Source: Cutaneotrichosporon cavernicola (taxonomy: Eukaryota > Basidiomycota > Tremellomycetes > Trichosporonales > Trichosporonaceae). From it: a stretch of DNA of 64,000 nt. Shown here in pieces: positions 41,686 through 53,684 of this stretch. The notes below the pieces were generated by a model, which worked only from the letters and a program-made list of their open reading frames with translations, did not search any database and was not told the DNA's origin. The translations under genes and the position numbers were made by a program. Location: NCBI RefSeq assembly GCF_030864355.1, contig NC_083394.1:2356001-2420000 (forward strand). Direction: 5' to 3'. How positions within the stretch are numbered: position 1 is the stretch's first letter; the number at the start of each line of letters is the position of its first letter.

Positions 41686-43824
41686 TCACATAAACCCTTC
41701 AAGTCCGGTTGTGTCGTCGTGGTCGACATAGAGCATGCCATTGTATGGCTGCGCCGACGGGCTCATCAAGGGCACCCGGCGCCCGTTTCCGAACTTGTCG
41801 TGGGCAGTCGCATAACCACCAGGCACGCCGATGTGCATCTGCACAAGCGGCGAGCGGCCGGTCAGGTCAGCGTCGCGTGGGCTGCACTCGGGGTCCGTGT
41901 CCAACGAGCGACACCGAGTGAGCAAAGGCGTCGGCTCGTCTGGATCAAAATTTTGCTCGTTGATGAAGTCGTGCCAGGACTGGTCTGCCAGCGCGTCCTC
42001 AGTCTTCACGGAAGCGGCCAGCACGGCAGCCGTCTCGCCCAGATTTGATGGGCCTGCCACGTCTGGAGCCGCGGCAGTGTCCACCTGTTGCGTCTCCCAC
42101 ATGTTGAGGGCCGCCGCAATATCGCCGTCAAACGTTGACGCTGCCTGCCGTGAGGCAAAGAACTGTGTGTACTTGGCCCGCTCAGCCTCGGCGGCTTTTT
42201 GTTGCTGGGCAAAGTAGTCCGCATGGGTCGCCCGTGAAACATTGAGCGCAGAGCCGGTAAAGCCCGACGCAGCGGGAGTCGGTGCTGATGCCGCGGCTGG
42301 TGTGGAGTCCTGAGGTGTGGCTGCCAGCGCCGCCGGTGTAGGCACCGATGGGCTCTCGGCCTTGTCCTCGAGCTTGACCTTCTTGCTGGCCTTAGGCGTG
42401 GCTGCCGAGGGCTTGCGCTTTGCGGGTCTCTTGGCAGAGGTTCCCGAGGGACCGGGTGTGGACGATTCTGCTGCTGGGGTTGCAGCGTTGGTCGCAGGGG
42501 TTCTGGGGGGCTTCTCATCGACAGTTTTTGGTGATGGAGCAATCTTGGTGGCCTGAGCAACCTGCTGAGCAGCCTGCTGCTGTTGCTTGCGAGCCTTGGG
42601 CAGAGGAGGTGGTTTCAAGTCCTCTTGCTTCAAAGGTCGCTTGATGAGGTTGTTGACAACCTCGGGGCTCAGCATGGCTGGGTGCTGAAGCGGGGTGCCA
42701 GTCAGAGGCGCCGCAGGGATTGTCGGTGTGCCGGTGGTCGCCGCGGCCGCCACAGCCTGGCCTGCCTGTGCAATGGCCACCACGTTAGACCCCGAGTTGT
42801 TGTTCATGGTCGTCTTGGATAACTCGCTGGTGAGCATCTGCACGCGCATCCGTCGACGAGGCTCAGACATGGACTGGTGGAGATGAGTGTTCGACTCATC
42901 CAGGAAGCCCTTCAATCGGCCACGCACGCCCTCGAGCTCCTTCAAGCTGAGGCATGGCTGGTTCATCTTTGCCTTCTGGACGGCTGCTGAACTGATTGAC
43001 GACTGCCGATCAGTAATGGACATGTGAAATGACGTACGAGCTGAACGAGGCTATGGCACCGGTATTTGTCATCCTCGTTGGCGCACACAACGTTGAACAG
43101 CGGGCTCTTGGCACGAGCCTCTTGAGCGAGACGGGCGACCTGCTCCAGAGTGACGCGGTAATCGGCCTGCTGCTCGGGAGGAACAACCACCACCTGCTTT
43201 CTGGTGTTCACTGATCGTCAGTACTACGAACGGACGCTGGACGTACTGAAAGCGGTCTCCAGTTCGTGCTCTTTGGCACGAACGTTGGCGATGAGTTCAG
43301 TCAAGTTGCGGGGCTGCGGGTAGGGACCCTGCTGCTGAGGCTGCTGCGGCGTCGAAATCGACTGCTGCGGTGTGGATTGCTGCTGACCCGGCATCGACGG
43401 CGCCTGCTGTTGGGTTGGCATGGAACCGCCCAACATTGTGTTAGGCTGCTGCTGCGCCTGGTTGGGGGCCTGGTTCTGCTGCTGCTGTTGCGCCTGGTTC
43501 TGCGCTTCAGTAACATGTGCGGCTGCCTGGGCTTGCTGCGCCTGCTGCACCGCTTGCTGCATATGGGCAGAGCGCATAACGCGCCGCTGTTCATCAGACA
43601 GCGGCAGGTTGGGGTTGGCCGCGACTGCGTTAATGAGCTCGCTCGAGAGGCCCGGAGGCATGCCGCCGTTGCCGAAGTTGAAATTGAAGCCACCTTGGTT
43701 CTGCTGCTGCACGTTCGGCTGAGGTTGTTGCGGCTGCTGTTCCGGTGCTTGCTGTTGCATCTGCTGCTGCTGCGGCTGCATGCCACCCTGTGCGGATGAC
43801 TGCTGCTGTTGCTGTTGCTGTTGT

Positions 43825-43890
<66 letters not shown>

Positions 43891-44657
43891 ACTATCCCGC
43901 TCAGCTGCTGTTGCTGCTGGGGCGTCATCTGCGCGAGGCGCGACATGTTGTTCTGCAGGTTGAACTGGTTCGGCTGCTGGCTGTCTGGCTGCTGCTGAGT
44001 CGCCTGTGAAGCCGGCGGTTGCTGCGGCTGTTGGTTGTTCTGACCAGGTTGGCCTGATTGCTGACCTTGCGCTGCAACCAGGCGCTGCCGCTGCTGTTGC
44101 AGAAGGTTGGCGATCCATAATTCTTCCAACCTCGCGAGGAGCGTGTGGTATATGTCGCTGATCTGCTTGGTGACAGAATCGCCGCCGTTCGGTCCTGGTG
44201 CGTTGGCGTTCTGGTAGCCGAGCATCTGGGCCATCGCGCCCCATCCCTTCTCCATAGGCTGGGAGTCAAGCTGCAAGATTAGCACTGGTACAATTTCGAG
44301 ACTCACGAAGCGGTACCCGTTGTACGCGAAGACGATCGTGAACAGCTTGTAAAGGCTTAGCTGCTTGCCGCCAACCATGGGGTAGTTGAGGTTCTGGTTC
44401 TGGTTCACTGTGCGGAACACACGGAGCCAGTCCTCTTCAGGAAGCATGTTGGCCGGGTTGCGGATAGGGTTGGTCTGCCAAGGTGGCTGTGGGCCACCAT
44501 TCGCCGGCGCGGACTGCGCATTGCCGCTGGTCGTCTGCTGCGGCGGAGGTAGCGATGGGGTCCCAAGGTTGGGCGTCGACTGTTGTGGTGGCAGAGAGCC
44601 TGCCTGGTTCTGGTTTTGGCTTTGTTGGTTCTGGTTCATCTGGTTGGGTTGGTTCGA

Positions 44658-44690
<33 letters not shown>

Positions 44691-46080
44691 TGCACTCTGG
44701 CCCGGAGGCTGGTGGGCTGTGTCGTTGCCCTGTGAGGCCTGTTGATTCTGCATCTGTAGCAACTGCTGCTGGATGGCTGGCGTCATGCCGTTTGGAAGCG
44801 CGCCAGGAGGGAGCTTCGCCAGCTGCTGGAACTGGTTGAGGTCCATGTTGGCAGGCGGGCGGTTTGTGGGAAGGCGACCTTGGGAAGCAAGCTGCAAGAG
44901 CTGCTGTTGAGTGAGACCACTCAGGCCCTGCTGTCGCGCCATACTCATCCGCTTCAGAAGGTTCTCACGAGTCGCCTGGTCGATGTTGGCCGGAAGTTGA
45001 AGACCTCGTTGCCCGCCAGGCTGCACTTGCTGGCCCTGCTGTTGCTGGGGTTGTTGCTGCTGCGGCTGCTGCTGTTGCTGGGGAGCCTGCTGGCCCTGCT
45101 GCTGGCCCTGTTGTTGCGGTGCCGACTGGGGCTGAAGACCAGTGTTGCCCATTACCGGAGTGCCCGTGTTTTGGATGTCCATGATCCCCACATTGTTGCT
45201 TGTGTTTTGGTTCTGTGCAAGATGGGCCGTGCGTCTGGGGCTTGTTAGCGTTGCAGGGTATCGGTACGTACAGTCGCTGCATTGCGGCCTGCATCTCGGG
45301 TGTCACCTGGTTGGTCTTGGCCAACATGTTCGTGTACTGGCTGATCATGTTTGGGCCCATGTTCGACAAGTCCTTGTTACTGTTAGCGAAGGTCCTCGGG
45401 GCTCCTCGACGAACACACCTTGTTCTGTAGGCTCGGCTGCTGTGCGCCCATCTGTGGCCGCTGCTGTTGACCAGCAGGCGCATTTTGCTGCTGCTGACCG
45501 GCAGCAGCCTGGCGCTGGGCGAACAGCTGCTGGGCCAGAAGGTTGGTCGCCTGCTGGTTCTGCTGTGGAGAGGCGTTCGGCATGCCGTTATTTGTCAAGC
45601 GCGTCGCCTGCATGGAGCGGAGCTAAGGCGTCAACTCAAGCGGGAATCCTTGTCACTCACAATCTCCATCTGGCGGCCGTCGTTGCTGTTGAGCATACCC
45701 ATGTTCTGGGCGTTGAGGCCTTGGCCAGCACCGCCTTGACCGTTGGGGTTGAGTTGCTGGCCTGCCTGAGACTGAAGCGACTGAGACTGGAGCGACGCAA
45801 ACTGGTTCAACCATCCTGATGGCAAGGAGTTGTTGTTGGCGTTGCCTGCTCCCATATTGCCTCCTCCAAGTCCTCCAGCGCCCATGCCACCAAGGTTGGC
45901 CATGTTGAAGGACTGGTTCTGTCCGACCTTTTGCTGGTCACCAAGGTTCATGCCGCCGACGTTGCCCATGTTGTTGCCAACGTTGGATACGTTGCCTACG
46001 CCACCAGCGCCACCCATGTTGCCGTAGAGAAGTGAGGGGTCGAAGCCGGCATTCTGGAAGCCTTGGCCAAAGTTGGACAT
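41686..46080 (-). CDS. Gln-rich ARID-domain protein, SWI1-like (SWI/SNF subunit)
   Basis: Likely DNA-binding subunit of a SWI/SNF chromatin-remodelling complex. Seven exons: 45661-46080, 45419-45622, 45272-45372, 45234-44307, 44270-43247, 43210-43060, 42991-41686; 1,377 aa, in phase. The N-terminal 290 residues are Gly/Asn/Met/Gln-rich. An ARID-like domain follows (WLRVFRTVNQNQNLNYPMVG, LSLYKLFTIVFAYNGYR, WGAMAQMLGYQNA, ISDIYHTLLARLEELW). A polyQ run of more than 30 residues lies just after. The C-terminal third is Ala/Pro/Lys-rich. Length and layout fit Swi1; other ARID families cannot be excluded. Confidence 0.75.
43795..43892. repeat. CTG/TTG tract encoding polyglutamine
   Basis: On the minus strand, about 31 consecutive CAG and CAA codons code for Gln, interleaved so that the repeat is imperfect (CAA interruptions). 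On the plus strand it appears as GCTGTTGCTGTTG. Imperfect CAG/CAA runs are usually more stable than pure CAG. Confidence 0.9.
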
Positions 46081-49000
46081 GATGGCGGAATCGACCGCGA
46101 GGCGGCTAGGCTAGATCGTTGCGATTGGGTGCCGAGTGACAATGTTCCGTGTACGCGGGGTGACCAGATGTTGGTTGAGTCAGACGACGAACGAGGTCTT
46201 GCGCGTCAGCGATTGCGAGGCAATGGTGAGGCGAGTGAATATGACTCACAGAGTGATCGCGAAACAGTTGATGTTAGTCTGAGACTCGAATAAGTGAGCG
46301 GAGAGTGGCGATGGCGGTTCAAAGAGTAGAGCGTTCGGCCGTTGACGAAGGCCACTGTTCGTGGGATGAGAAGGGGGTCGGTTAGGGAAGTGGCGGATGG
46401 GGTTGGGATTTGGGTGAGTCGTGTGCAGCTGCGGCCAGAGTACGTGTGTGGGCTGGGGCGGTCGAAGGTTCTTTGCGCCGCACCTCCACAGTCGGTGGGT
46501 TACGATAGAGGTTGATCAGTCAGGCTTATGGCAAAGTCGAAGAAGAGTAGGAGTTGAATGGAGGATGGAGGGCGTTCAAGGGAGAGAAGGAGTAGGGGTC
46601 GTTATGCAAGGGATGAGTGTGACGACAGCAAGAAGAGGAGATGAGGTTGAGAGGATGAAGCAGGCCCTCTCCTCTGTGTGGTCACGGTGGGTCTGTGACC
46701 AGGCTAGCCAAGTGATGATGGTCAGGCTTGGGCTGGGGCGAGCTAGGGAGAGGCCACTGCCAAACCCGTCAAGAAAAGGACCGAGCGGTCGAAAGCACCA
46801 GGGCGATGTTAATGGTCGTGCGGCGTTTCGTGAAAGCGAGTAGAATCGTCGTGCGTGTCAAGGTATTCGGTGGAGTGTGAAATGTGGGACGTGGTGAAAG
46901 GAAAAAGAGTTGAGATGTATGGATGATGATGGGTGGATGGATGTCAATGCAATGGTGAGTGGTTGCTCAATGCCGATGGGTGGTGGTGGGGGGAGGAGGG
47001 GGAGAGGGCAATGAGGGGTATGAAGGAGGAAGGGGGCCAAGGAAGGAAGGAAGGAGGGAATGAGTTGGGGAGCCAAGGGACACAGGGTGAGGGGGAAGGC
47101 AATGGGGGAGGAGGAAGGTTGCGGAGAGAGGTAAAGCAAGGTAGGGTGGGAGGGGGTAGGGGCAAGGCTCTCGTGGTAAATAGTTGCGCGGTCAAGGGTA
47201 CATACCAAAGGCAACTTACTACATACTACAATTATTACTAATGCACTCTTCCAATGTATCAGCAAAGTGGAGTTTCTGCAAGCGTGTACCACCCAGTAAT
47301 TCGACCCGGTTTCTTACCCAGAGCAAACTCGCTCGAGTTGGAATTGGTTGTCCTGGGTATAGTTTGACCAAATCCTATCTCAAACCCACTCTGCCGTTAT
47401 ACCGTTGTTTTGTAAAGGCCATGGAAGGAAGGGCAAAGGTAATGAATGTAGAGGTTGAGAGGCGTAGAAGATGTAAGGACAGAAGAGGAAAGCAGGGATT
47501 GGGATCAAGGTAACAGGGAAGGACCAAACAGCAAGAGGGGAGAGCAAGTGGTGCCTTATATATACACTTGCATCTCTCTAGTCTACTCTTAGATACTTTC
47601 ATAGGCCTTGAGGGACTTTAATAATGGAATGGGGCTTCCATTATTAAATATTACACAAACCCAAGAGCTCGGTCAAATGGATAAAAGATAATGTGAGAAA
47701 CATGACCAATGACAACCACCACAACCGTAACATCTATCCTGTCCTCTCCCCCCCTCTTGAAAAGTAGACTTCCTCGTAGCTCGTAACAGCTAAGCATCAG
47801 CTCAGAGATCAGGACTAAAAAGGGTCAAGATGATCAGGGGAATGGCAGGTGTTTCGACCAAATCCATTGCCGCACCCTATTCTTTTCCCTGATACGCTGA
47901 CATCCCTTCAAAACCTCCCCCTGTGGCCCTTTGGGCTCAAGATTGAACCCTGGATCATGATCGTCTGGTTTACACTGGGCTCGTCTTAACCTTTTTAAAC
48001 CCTCTCCGTTCCTTTGGTTCCTTTTTGTTCCCCCTTTCCCTTTTCAATAGTTTGACTTTGCCTTTTTCCTAATGTTATACATTCTTTTCCCTGAACATTT
48101 TGTGATGGCTCAACTGCCGCATGCTTACGGGGATCGGACCAGTTCCTAAACTGTCCCTGATCCCTGATCACCAAGTATAAGCACTCAACTAATGTTCCTT
48201 CTCATGTGGTGCTTTTTGCTCTTCAAGCCAAATCATTCCTCACAGCTCACAAACGCCTTCCATTCACTCATTCTCCTGATCTCCTAAGTCTCAAAAGTAC
48301 ATCTGAACAAAACGCCAGAGAATTGGTAAACACATGCTCATTCCAATGCCTGATGCTCAATTACTCAAGTCGAGGCGTCGACGATCAGCGGACAGGCGTC
48401 GAGCGAACATTGCGCACAGAGGCAAATGCTTGTCACCCCGAGAAACCCAATCTTGGAACCGTCCAAAGTCGTAGCTCCCAGGCACTCTTATCCACAGGAC
48501 CGGGAGGTGAACGATGCTGGCTTTTTGTCTCGAATGGCCATGGAGTGAAAGGATATGGACATACATGGCTGTCACAAGGATTAAGCCGAGGATGTAGGTG
48601 CGGGATGTAGGTACGGCTTTGAGAGTGGATGAGAGGGAGCTGGAATCAAGAGTGTCCAAGTTTGCCGAATGCGCCAACTCGTGCAGCGCTCTACTCCAAA
48701 GTTGTTATCTCGACATCCTCAATCTGCACGATGGCGCCGAGAGAGACTAACAAATTCTGATGACAAGGAACGATAGAGCCGGAGGCGTCTGCAATCATGC
48801 ATGTGAATGATTGCGCGGCTTGGCCTGGTCAGAGGCGCGAGGAAACGACGAGGCAAATGGTAAGCAGCCACCAATTCCACCCAATTCCACGATCCACGAA
48901 GCATTTCGGTTGCCGGAGGAACAGAACAACCTACAAGCTAACAAGCTGTAAGGGCGCAATCTCAGGTCCCAGAGTTGGAGTATGTACGTCTCGGGCCTAA

Positions 49001-49593
49001 TTCAAACTCAAACTGAACCAGGATTACGGCACCTCTTTGAAAATCCTTTGGGGTCCCGAGCCACACTGGGCACGTGACAGATCCATGGCACCTCTAGGTG
49101 CTTGCCAGGGACATGGGGTTGTAATGCTTTACTTCATCACCAGAAGGCGAGGACGACAAGCCAGCCTAGCCAAGGCCTTTGCACGTCAATGGAGAGGCAG
49201 TTATGTTGCGGATGTGTTGGTTGTTGATCTACGCCATGCTTGTGGTGTGTGGAGTAATCTACACCATGCTCTCTTGTACAGAGTGCGGAGTTCCACTGCT
49301 AATTGTTGATTGATGGTACGATGATGAAACTCAACCCAGGGAAGCCGTGCTGTGCACCCTTCCTCCACCCACCAAAAGCCACAGGATTCAACATTCTGAC
49401 GACATTTGCCACCACATACTGGCAGCTATTAGCCATGCAAGCACATATGTGTCTATTCGCATTCAAGATATGAGTACGACACCGTGTCTAGGGCAGAGCT
49501 ATTGGCACTCTGCCGAAAAATCTATGAGCTGTTCAAAGCCACTTGACCTGGCCGAAGCAAGGTTGGATCATGATATAAAATGCCGATCAGTGT
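46081..49593. other. Gene-poor block upstream of the SWI1-like gene
   Basis: 3.5 kb without a supported protein gene. 46.1-46.9 kb is mixed sequence. 46.95-47.17 kb is purine-rich (GGGAAGGAAGGAAGG type). From 47.5 kb the sequence is more AT-rich, with TATATATACA near 47556 and mononucleotide-rich CTTTTT stretches near 47.95-48.07 kb. It may hold a long 5' leader of the SWI1-like gene or a non-coding RNA. No tRNA, snRNA or transposon was recognised. An in-frame stop-free start is absent in all frames that look coding. Confidence 0.5.
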
Positions 49594-50819
49594 TTACTTC
49601 TGAGCGACGGGGAGGATGGTGCCGAAGACGACATCCCAGATCTTGCTGGTGACACCGAAGCCAAGCTCAAAGTCTGTTGTCAGCTGCAGTTCTGACCACC
49701 GAGGATAAACTCACTCTTGTAGTGGTGCGCGAGGTGATACCTCTTCATCTCCGTCATGTACTGGGGAAGACGAGTGTGGTGAAGGGCGTAGTGCATGCAG
49801 TCGTAGCCAATGTAGAAGGTAAACGCGCCCGCGATAATCCCGTTCGCTACTGCCTTGGGGAAGAGGACATGGGCGAGCTTGGTGAACGGCGTCTCGAGAA
49901 CGAAGAAGAGGAGGGGCGGCATGACGAGGCGCAGGCGGTCCATGGGCAGGTAGTGGTGGACACCGTGGAGGAGGAAGTGGAGGGTGAGCGCCCAGTTGGC
50001 GTCGGGGAGGTGGTCGTCGAGGTGGAACAGGAAGCGGTGGAGGAAGTACTCGAGCAGCGTCCAGATCAGGCAGCCCACCAGGTAAGACGGCACAAACTTG
50101 GCGAACGCACTAGGCCCAATGTTCGGGAGGAGGTGGAGCTGGACGGGCCACTGCAGAACATCCTTGGCGAGAATGCGCGAGTCGCTGAACTGCAGCAACG
50201 AGAGATACCCGAGGAACATGGTGATCGGGACCCAGACGAGAGGCACGACGTACCACTGGGTGCGCGTGAACATCTCAAGGAAGTCAGGCCCGAACAGGCG
50301 CGCAGAGTCCTTGAGATGGCGGGGGTTGTGCACCTGCTTGAGATAGTACTCCTTGCCCCATGGCGCGCTCCAGACTTGCAGAAGCAAGGGCTTGGACAGG
50401 TCAAGGAACTGGTTCTTGGTGAAGTCGGACGCGACGTTGGTCTCGTCTGGGTGGAAGTTCTCGTCCGCGACCCAGTCTGATGTCAGCACAAACTGGCTCT
50501 ACATGCACTCACCATCAGTGACAATAGATTCATTGGCGCCGAGGCTGCCGATGCGGAAGTCCTCGAGCATCTCGTACGCCGAATTGGAGTGCACGTGCTC
50601 TGTTGGGTCCTCCATCACTTTCTCGAGATCACGCCCAGCGAAGCGCATGATCATGTCATCGCCTCCGGGATGGTCGTCGAGGAAGGGGGTGAGGTCGTAG
50701 ACGCCGCCTTTGTATGAGACCCAACATGCCTTGTTGGTGTCGTCTGTGCGTTAGCTCCTCGGCCGGGGGGACGTACGCTTTGCCACGTCGGCGTCGGCAA
50801 AGATGCGCATGGTCGTCAT
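49594..50819 (-). CDS. SCS7: Sphingolipid fatty-acid 2-hydroxylase (Scs7/FA2H)
   Basis: Hydroxylates the very-long-chain fatty acyl part of ceramide at C2, in the ER membrane. Four exons: 50777-50819, 50513-50743, 49715-50476, 49594-49673; 371 aa. N-terminal cytochrome b5 domain with the heme motif DDHPGGDD and a second His in EHVHSNSAYEML. Two to four hydrophobic segments follow. The hydroxylase His boxes are HRFLFH, HGVHH, HYALHH and HLAHHYK, the last completed by NFELGFGV after the final intron. Start at MTTMRIF agrees with cytochrome b5 proteins. Introns are 33-41 nt. Confidence 0.95.
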
Positions 50820-51813
50820 TTTAATGAAATGAACGGACACGCCAAAGATCGAAGGGGTCGACGTGACAAAGTCGATAACGACGAGTCGAGGTTGAAGATG
50901 GATCGAGGTGGAGAATAAGGGGGGGTTGAACGAGGATGAGGAACTCGTTGACGGATAGGAAGAGGAATAGAAGGAAGGGAGAAACAATGGACAAGATGTA
51001 AGTAAGAGGGAAAGGGTTGGAATGGGAACGCGTCGCCACTTGCTTTTGTGTAAACTGTGCGTTGAACAAGTCCGTTGGATTTACCTACCCTCAAGTAAGG
51101 AAGTGGCGTAGTCAAGGTAGACAAGCCCAACACACGCAGACACGGCCGCCGAAGTTTCTCAGGCCGCAGAGGCTCCACGACAATCCACAATCCTTGGCAA
51201 CCTCGGTCACTATGCAGGACCTCGGTCCGGTCAGCCTCCTCTCACCCTGAGGCCTAGCTAGGGCCTAGGTGGGGGAGCAGAAAGTCCCCAAGGCAGTTGC
51301 CGCCGGCGCCTTTAAAGCATCTTCATCGCTAAGCATCTTGTCTCATCCTCCCTGTTAACTTTTCTATCATGGGCCCATCATGGATCAATTGTTCAAGAGC
51401 GGCCGTTCGAATTTCAGCTGGCGGATGACTGACTGGTGGCAGAACATTCTTTTTGGCAGCCAAGGGTTTTTGTTTCGTGCCTGGTCGCGTGGTTGTGGTT
51501 GTGGTTGCGGTTGCTTTGGTCGCGTCGTGATGAGTTGTAGTTGACTTTAGCTTGCCGAAGGAGATTTAGATTAAAGGGCAGTACCTGAACCATTAGTATC
51601 CCTTTAGATTCTCAACATCCTCACCTCCTTGACCTTCCGGGTCTCAAGACATCCATTTGACTCATTTTACTCATTTACCAGCTCACGATCACATACGCCC
51701 ATCAACTGAGATATCATAGGTCATTTCTAAATCTCTAGGATATCGGATCTTCCCAGATCTCAGCCGTCTCCTCTACCTTTCTTACCCCTCCACGCCACAA
51801 GGCCCAGCGCGGC
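50820..51813. other. Divergent intergenic region, SCS7 / MFS transporter
   Basis: 994 bp. CCTGAGGCCTAGCTAGGGCC and neighbouring short inverted repeats occur near 51249-51270. GGTTGTGGTTGTGGTTGCGG-type repeats lie near 51490-51515. No gene is supported. Confidence 0.4.
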
Positions 51814-53647
51814 ATGAGCAACAGGCGCACAGAGCGGCCACGCCGCTTATCCATAGACCTGCACCTCATCTCGGCTGTCAAACGAGACGTTGTGTACTCT
51901 GGCTCTGGCGACCCCGACTCCCCATACGGACCCAGCGAGAGCGATCCCACTACGCCCAATGGACATCCGTTGTCGAACCCGTTCCAGAACCTCCTTAAAC
52001 ACCGGAGTCAGCCTACGCCGCTCCCAGTGCTCAAGATCTTGCCGCTCTGTATCGCGCGAATGGCAGAGGGCCTCATCTTTGCAGTCATCTTCCGTAAGTA
52101 CCTCCTTCCTTGACTTCCAATCCGCACGTGCACTTGTGGCTGACTTTAGCCTACATCAACCAAATGATGCATGGAATGGGTGTGCCCGAAGAATCGGTTG
52201 GACTGTGGTCCGCCACAGCTGAGTCGATGCTCATGGTAACCGAGGCACTCGCTGCGCCGTTTTACGCCCCAATCGCGGACAAGATTGGACGGCGGCCCGT
52301 GTTCATCCCACTGGTCTTTCTGTGGGGTGTCTTCTCCGTCGCGTTCGGCTTCGCGACTACCCCGCTGGGCGCAGTGCTCCTGCGCGCCTGCCGTGAGTCG
52401 CCTACTGACCAAACTAACAGCAGTGGGTTTGCTCGCGGGCGTTGGTGTGCTCTCGCGGACAATGCTGGGCGAACTGTGCGACAAGACGAACCGCGTGCAG
52501 GGTTAGTTGTTTAGCTCGAAACGACATCTGACGACAGGCTTTGCCTTTTTCTCACCCGCCTTGACCCTCGGGGTGACCATCGCGTAAGCTTATGGACATA
52601 GGAATCCACCTCACCCCAGTCCTCTTGTCGGCGGCTTCCTCTCGCAGCCGGTGCCGCGCCTCTTCTCGCCCTCGTTTACCCTCCTGGTCGAGCATCCGTA
52701 CCTCCTCCCTTCGGTCGTCGCCGGCATGGTCGGGTTCGCGTCGGCCATCTCGGCTTACAAGTTCCTCCCTGAGGTATGCGCGCCTGTCGGCAGCACTGAC
52801 GCCAGACCCTGCCGCCGTCAATGCGTAAGAGTAGGGCGCAAAGTAGTGCGATGGGCAAGGCCGACGCGGGCGGTTTCCGCGCGCTCATGCGCTTCACCCG
52901 TTTCCAGAACATGCTTGCGCTCTATGCGCTCTCGAACCTTGTCATGTTCTCATGGGAGGCCATTTTCCCGCTGTTCGCTTTCACGAGCAAAGACCTCGGC
53001 GGCTTCGGTCTCTCTGTGAGCTTGTCATCGTATTCGTGACTAACAGCAGACACCACAAATCGGCGTGATCCTGGCCACCAGCGCAGGCCTGTCGATCGCC
53101 ATGACGTCGATTGTGTTCCCGCGCCTGCACAAGCGCATGCCGGAGAATGACCTCCTGCGCATCAGTGAGTGTCGCCAGGTCCTTACTAACACCAGCCGTG
53201 ACGCTGTACCCCCTCGCTGTCGCGCTCTTCCCCGTGATGTGGGGAATGAGCGCCCACCTCCCCGAGGGTGAGCTGTCCGGGGCAAGCATGGTTGTGCTGG
53301 GCTTGCAGATGCTCATGCGCCGCACGGGCGACTTTGCGGCTACTCTGCTGGACGCAAGCGTGCTCGACGCCATCCCGGGTCCTGAGTATCTTGCAACGGC
53401 GAACAGCATCACTTTCTCCATCGCGGGCGTTGGCCGCGCCGTCGGTCCTTTCATGGTCTCCTCCATATTCGCGCTCTCAACATCTGGGTCCAGTGCGTTC
53501 AGTATCCGGCGGCAGCTCGTGTGGCTCGTCTTCATCATCGTCTCGCTCCCGAGCGTGTATGTCGCACGGCGGCTTTCCGATCCGCCTGTCCAGTCAGGGG
53601 AGGAGAAGAGTGAGATGGGTCTAAACGGTTCGGCCTTTGACGATTAG
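51814..53647 (+). CDS. Major facilitator superfamily transporter
   Basis: Membrane transporter of unassigned substrate. Eight exons: 51814-52093, 52150-52392, 52424-52501, 52538-52583, 52620-52773, 52806-53015, 53050-53164, 53196-53647; 525 aa. The loop-2 MFS motif reads APIADKIGRRPVF. About 10-12 hydrophobic segments are seen; the central loop is short. The N-terminal 80 residues are cytosolic, with basic start MSNRRTERPRRL. The C-terminal end GEEKSEMGLNGSAFDD is also polar. It resembles the YCR023C / plant ZIF-like group, but that is a guess. Introns are mostly 31-56 nt. The stop is 37 bp from the convergent neighbour's stop. Confidence 0.85.
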
Positions 53648-53684
53648 TGTTTGTAAAACTAGCATAGATATACACATTCATGTA

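Noticed and set aside
43266..43799. Leu-rich plus-strand frame
   Set aside because: It is the complement of the Gln-rich SWI1-like coding sequence; CAG repeats read as CTG give Leu in antisense.
49677..50480. Glu/Val-rich plus-strand frame of 267 codons
   Set aside because: Antisense shadow of the fatty-acid 2-hydroxylase exon; the His boxes are on the minus strand.
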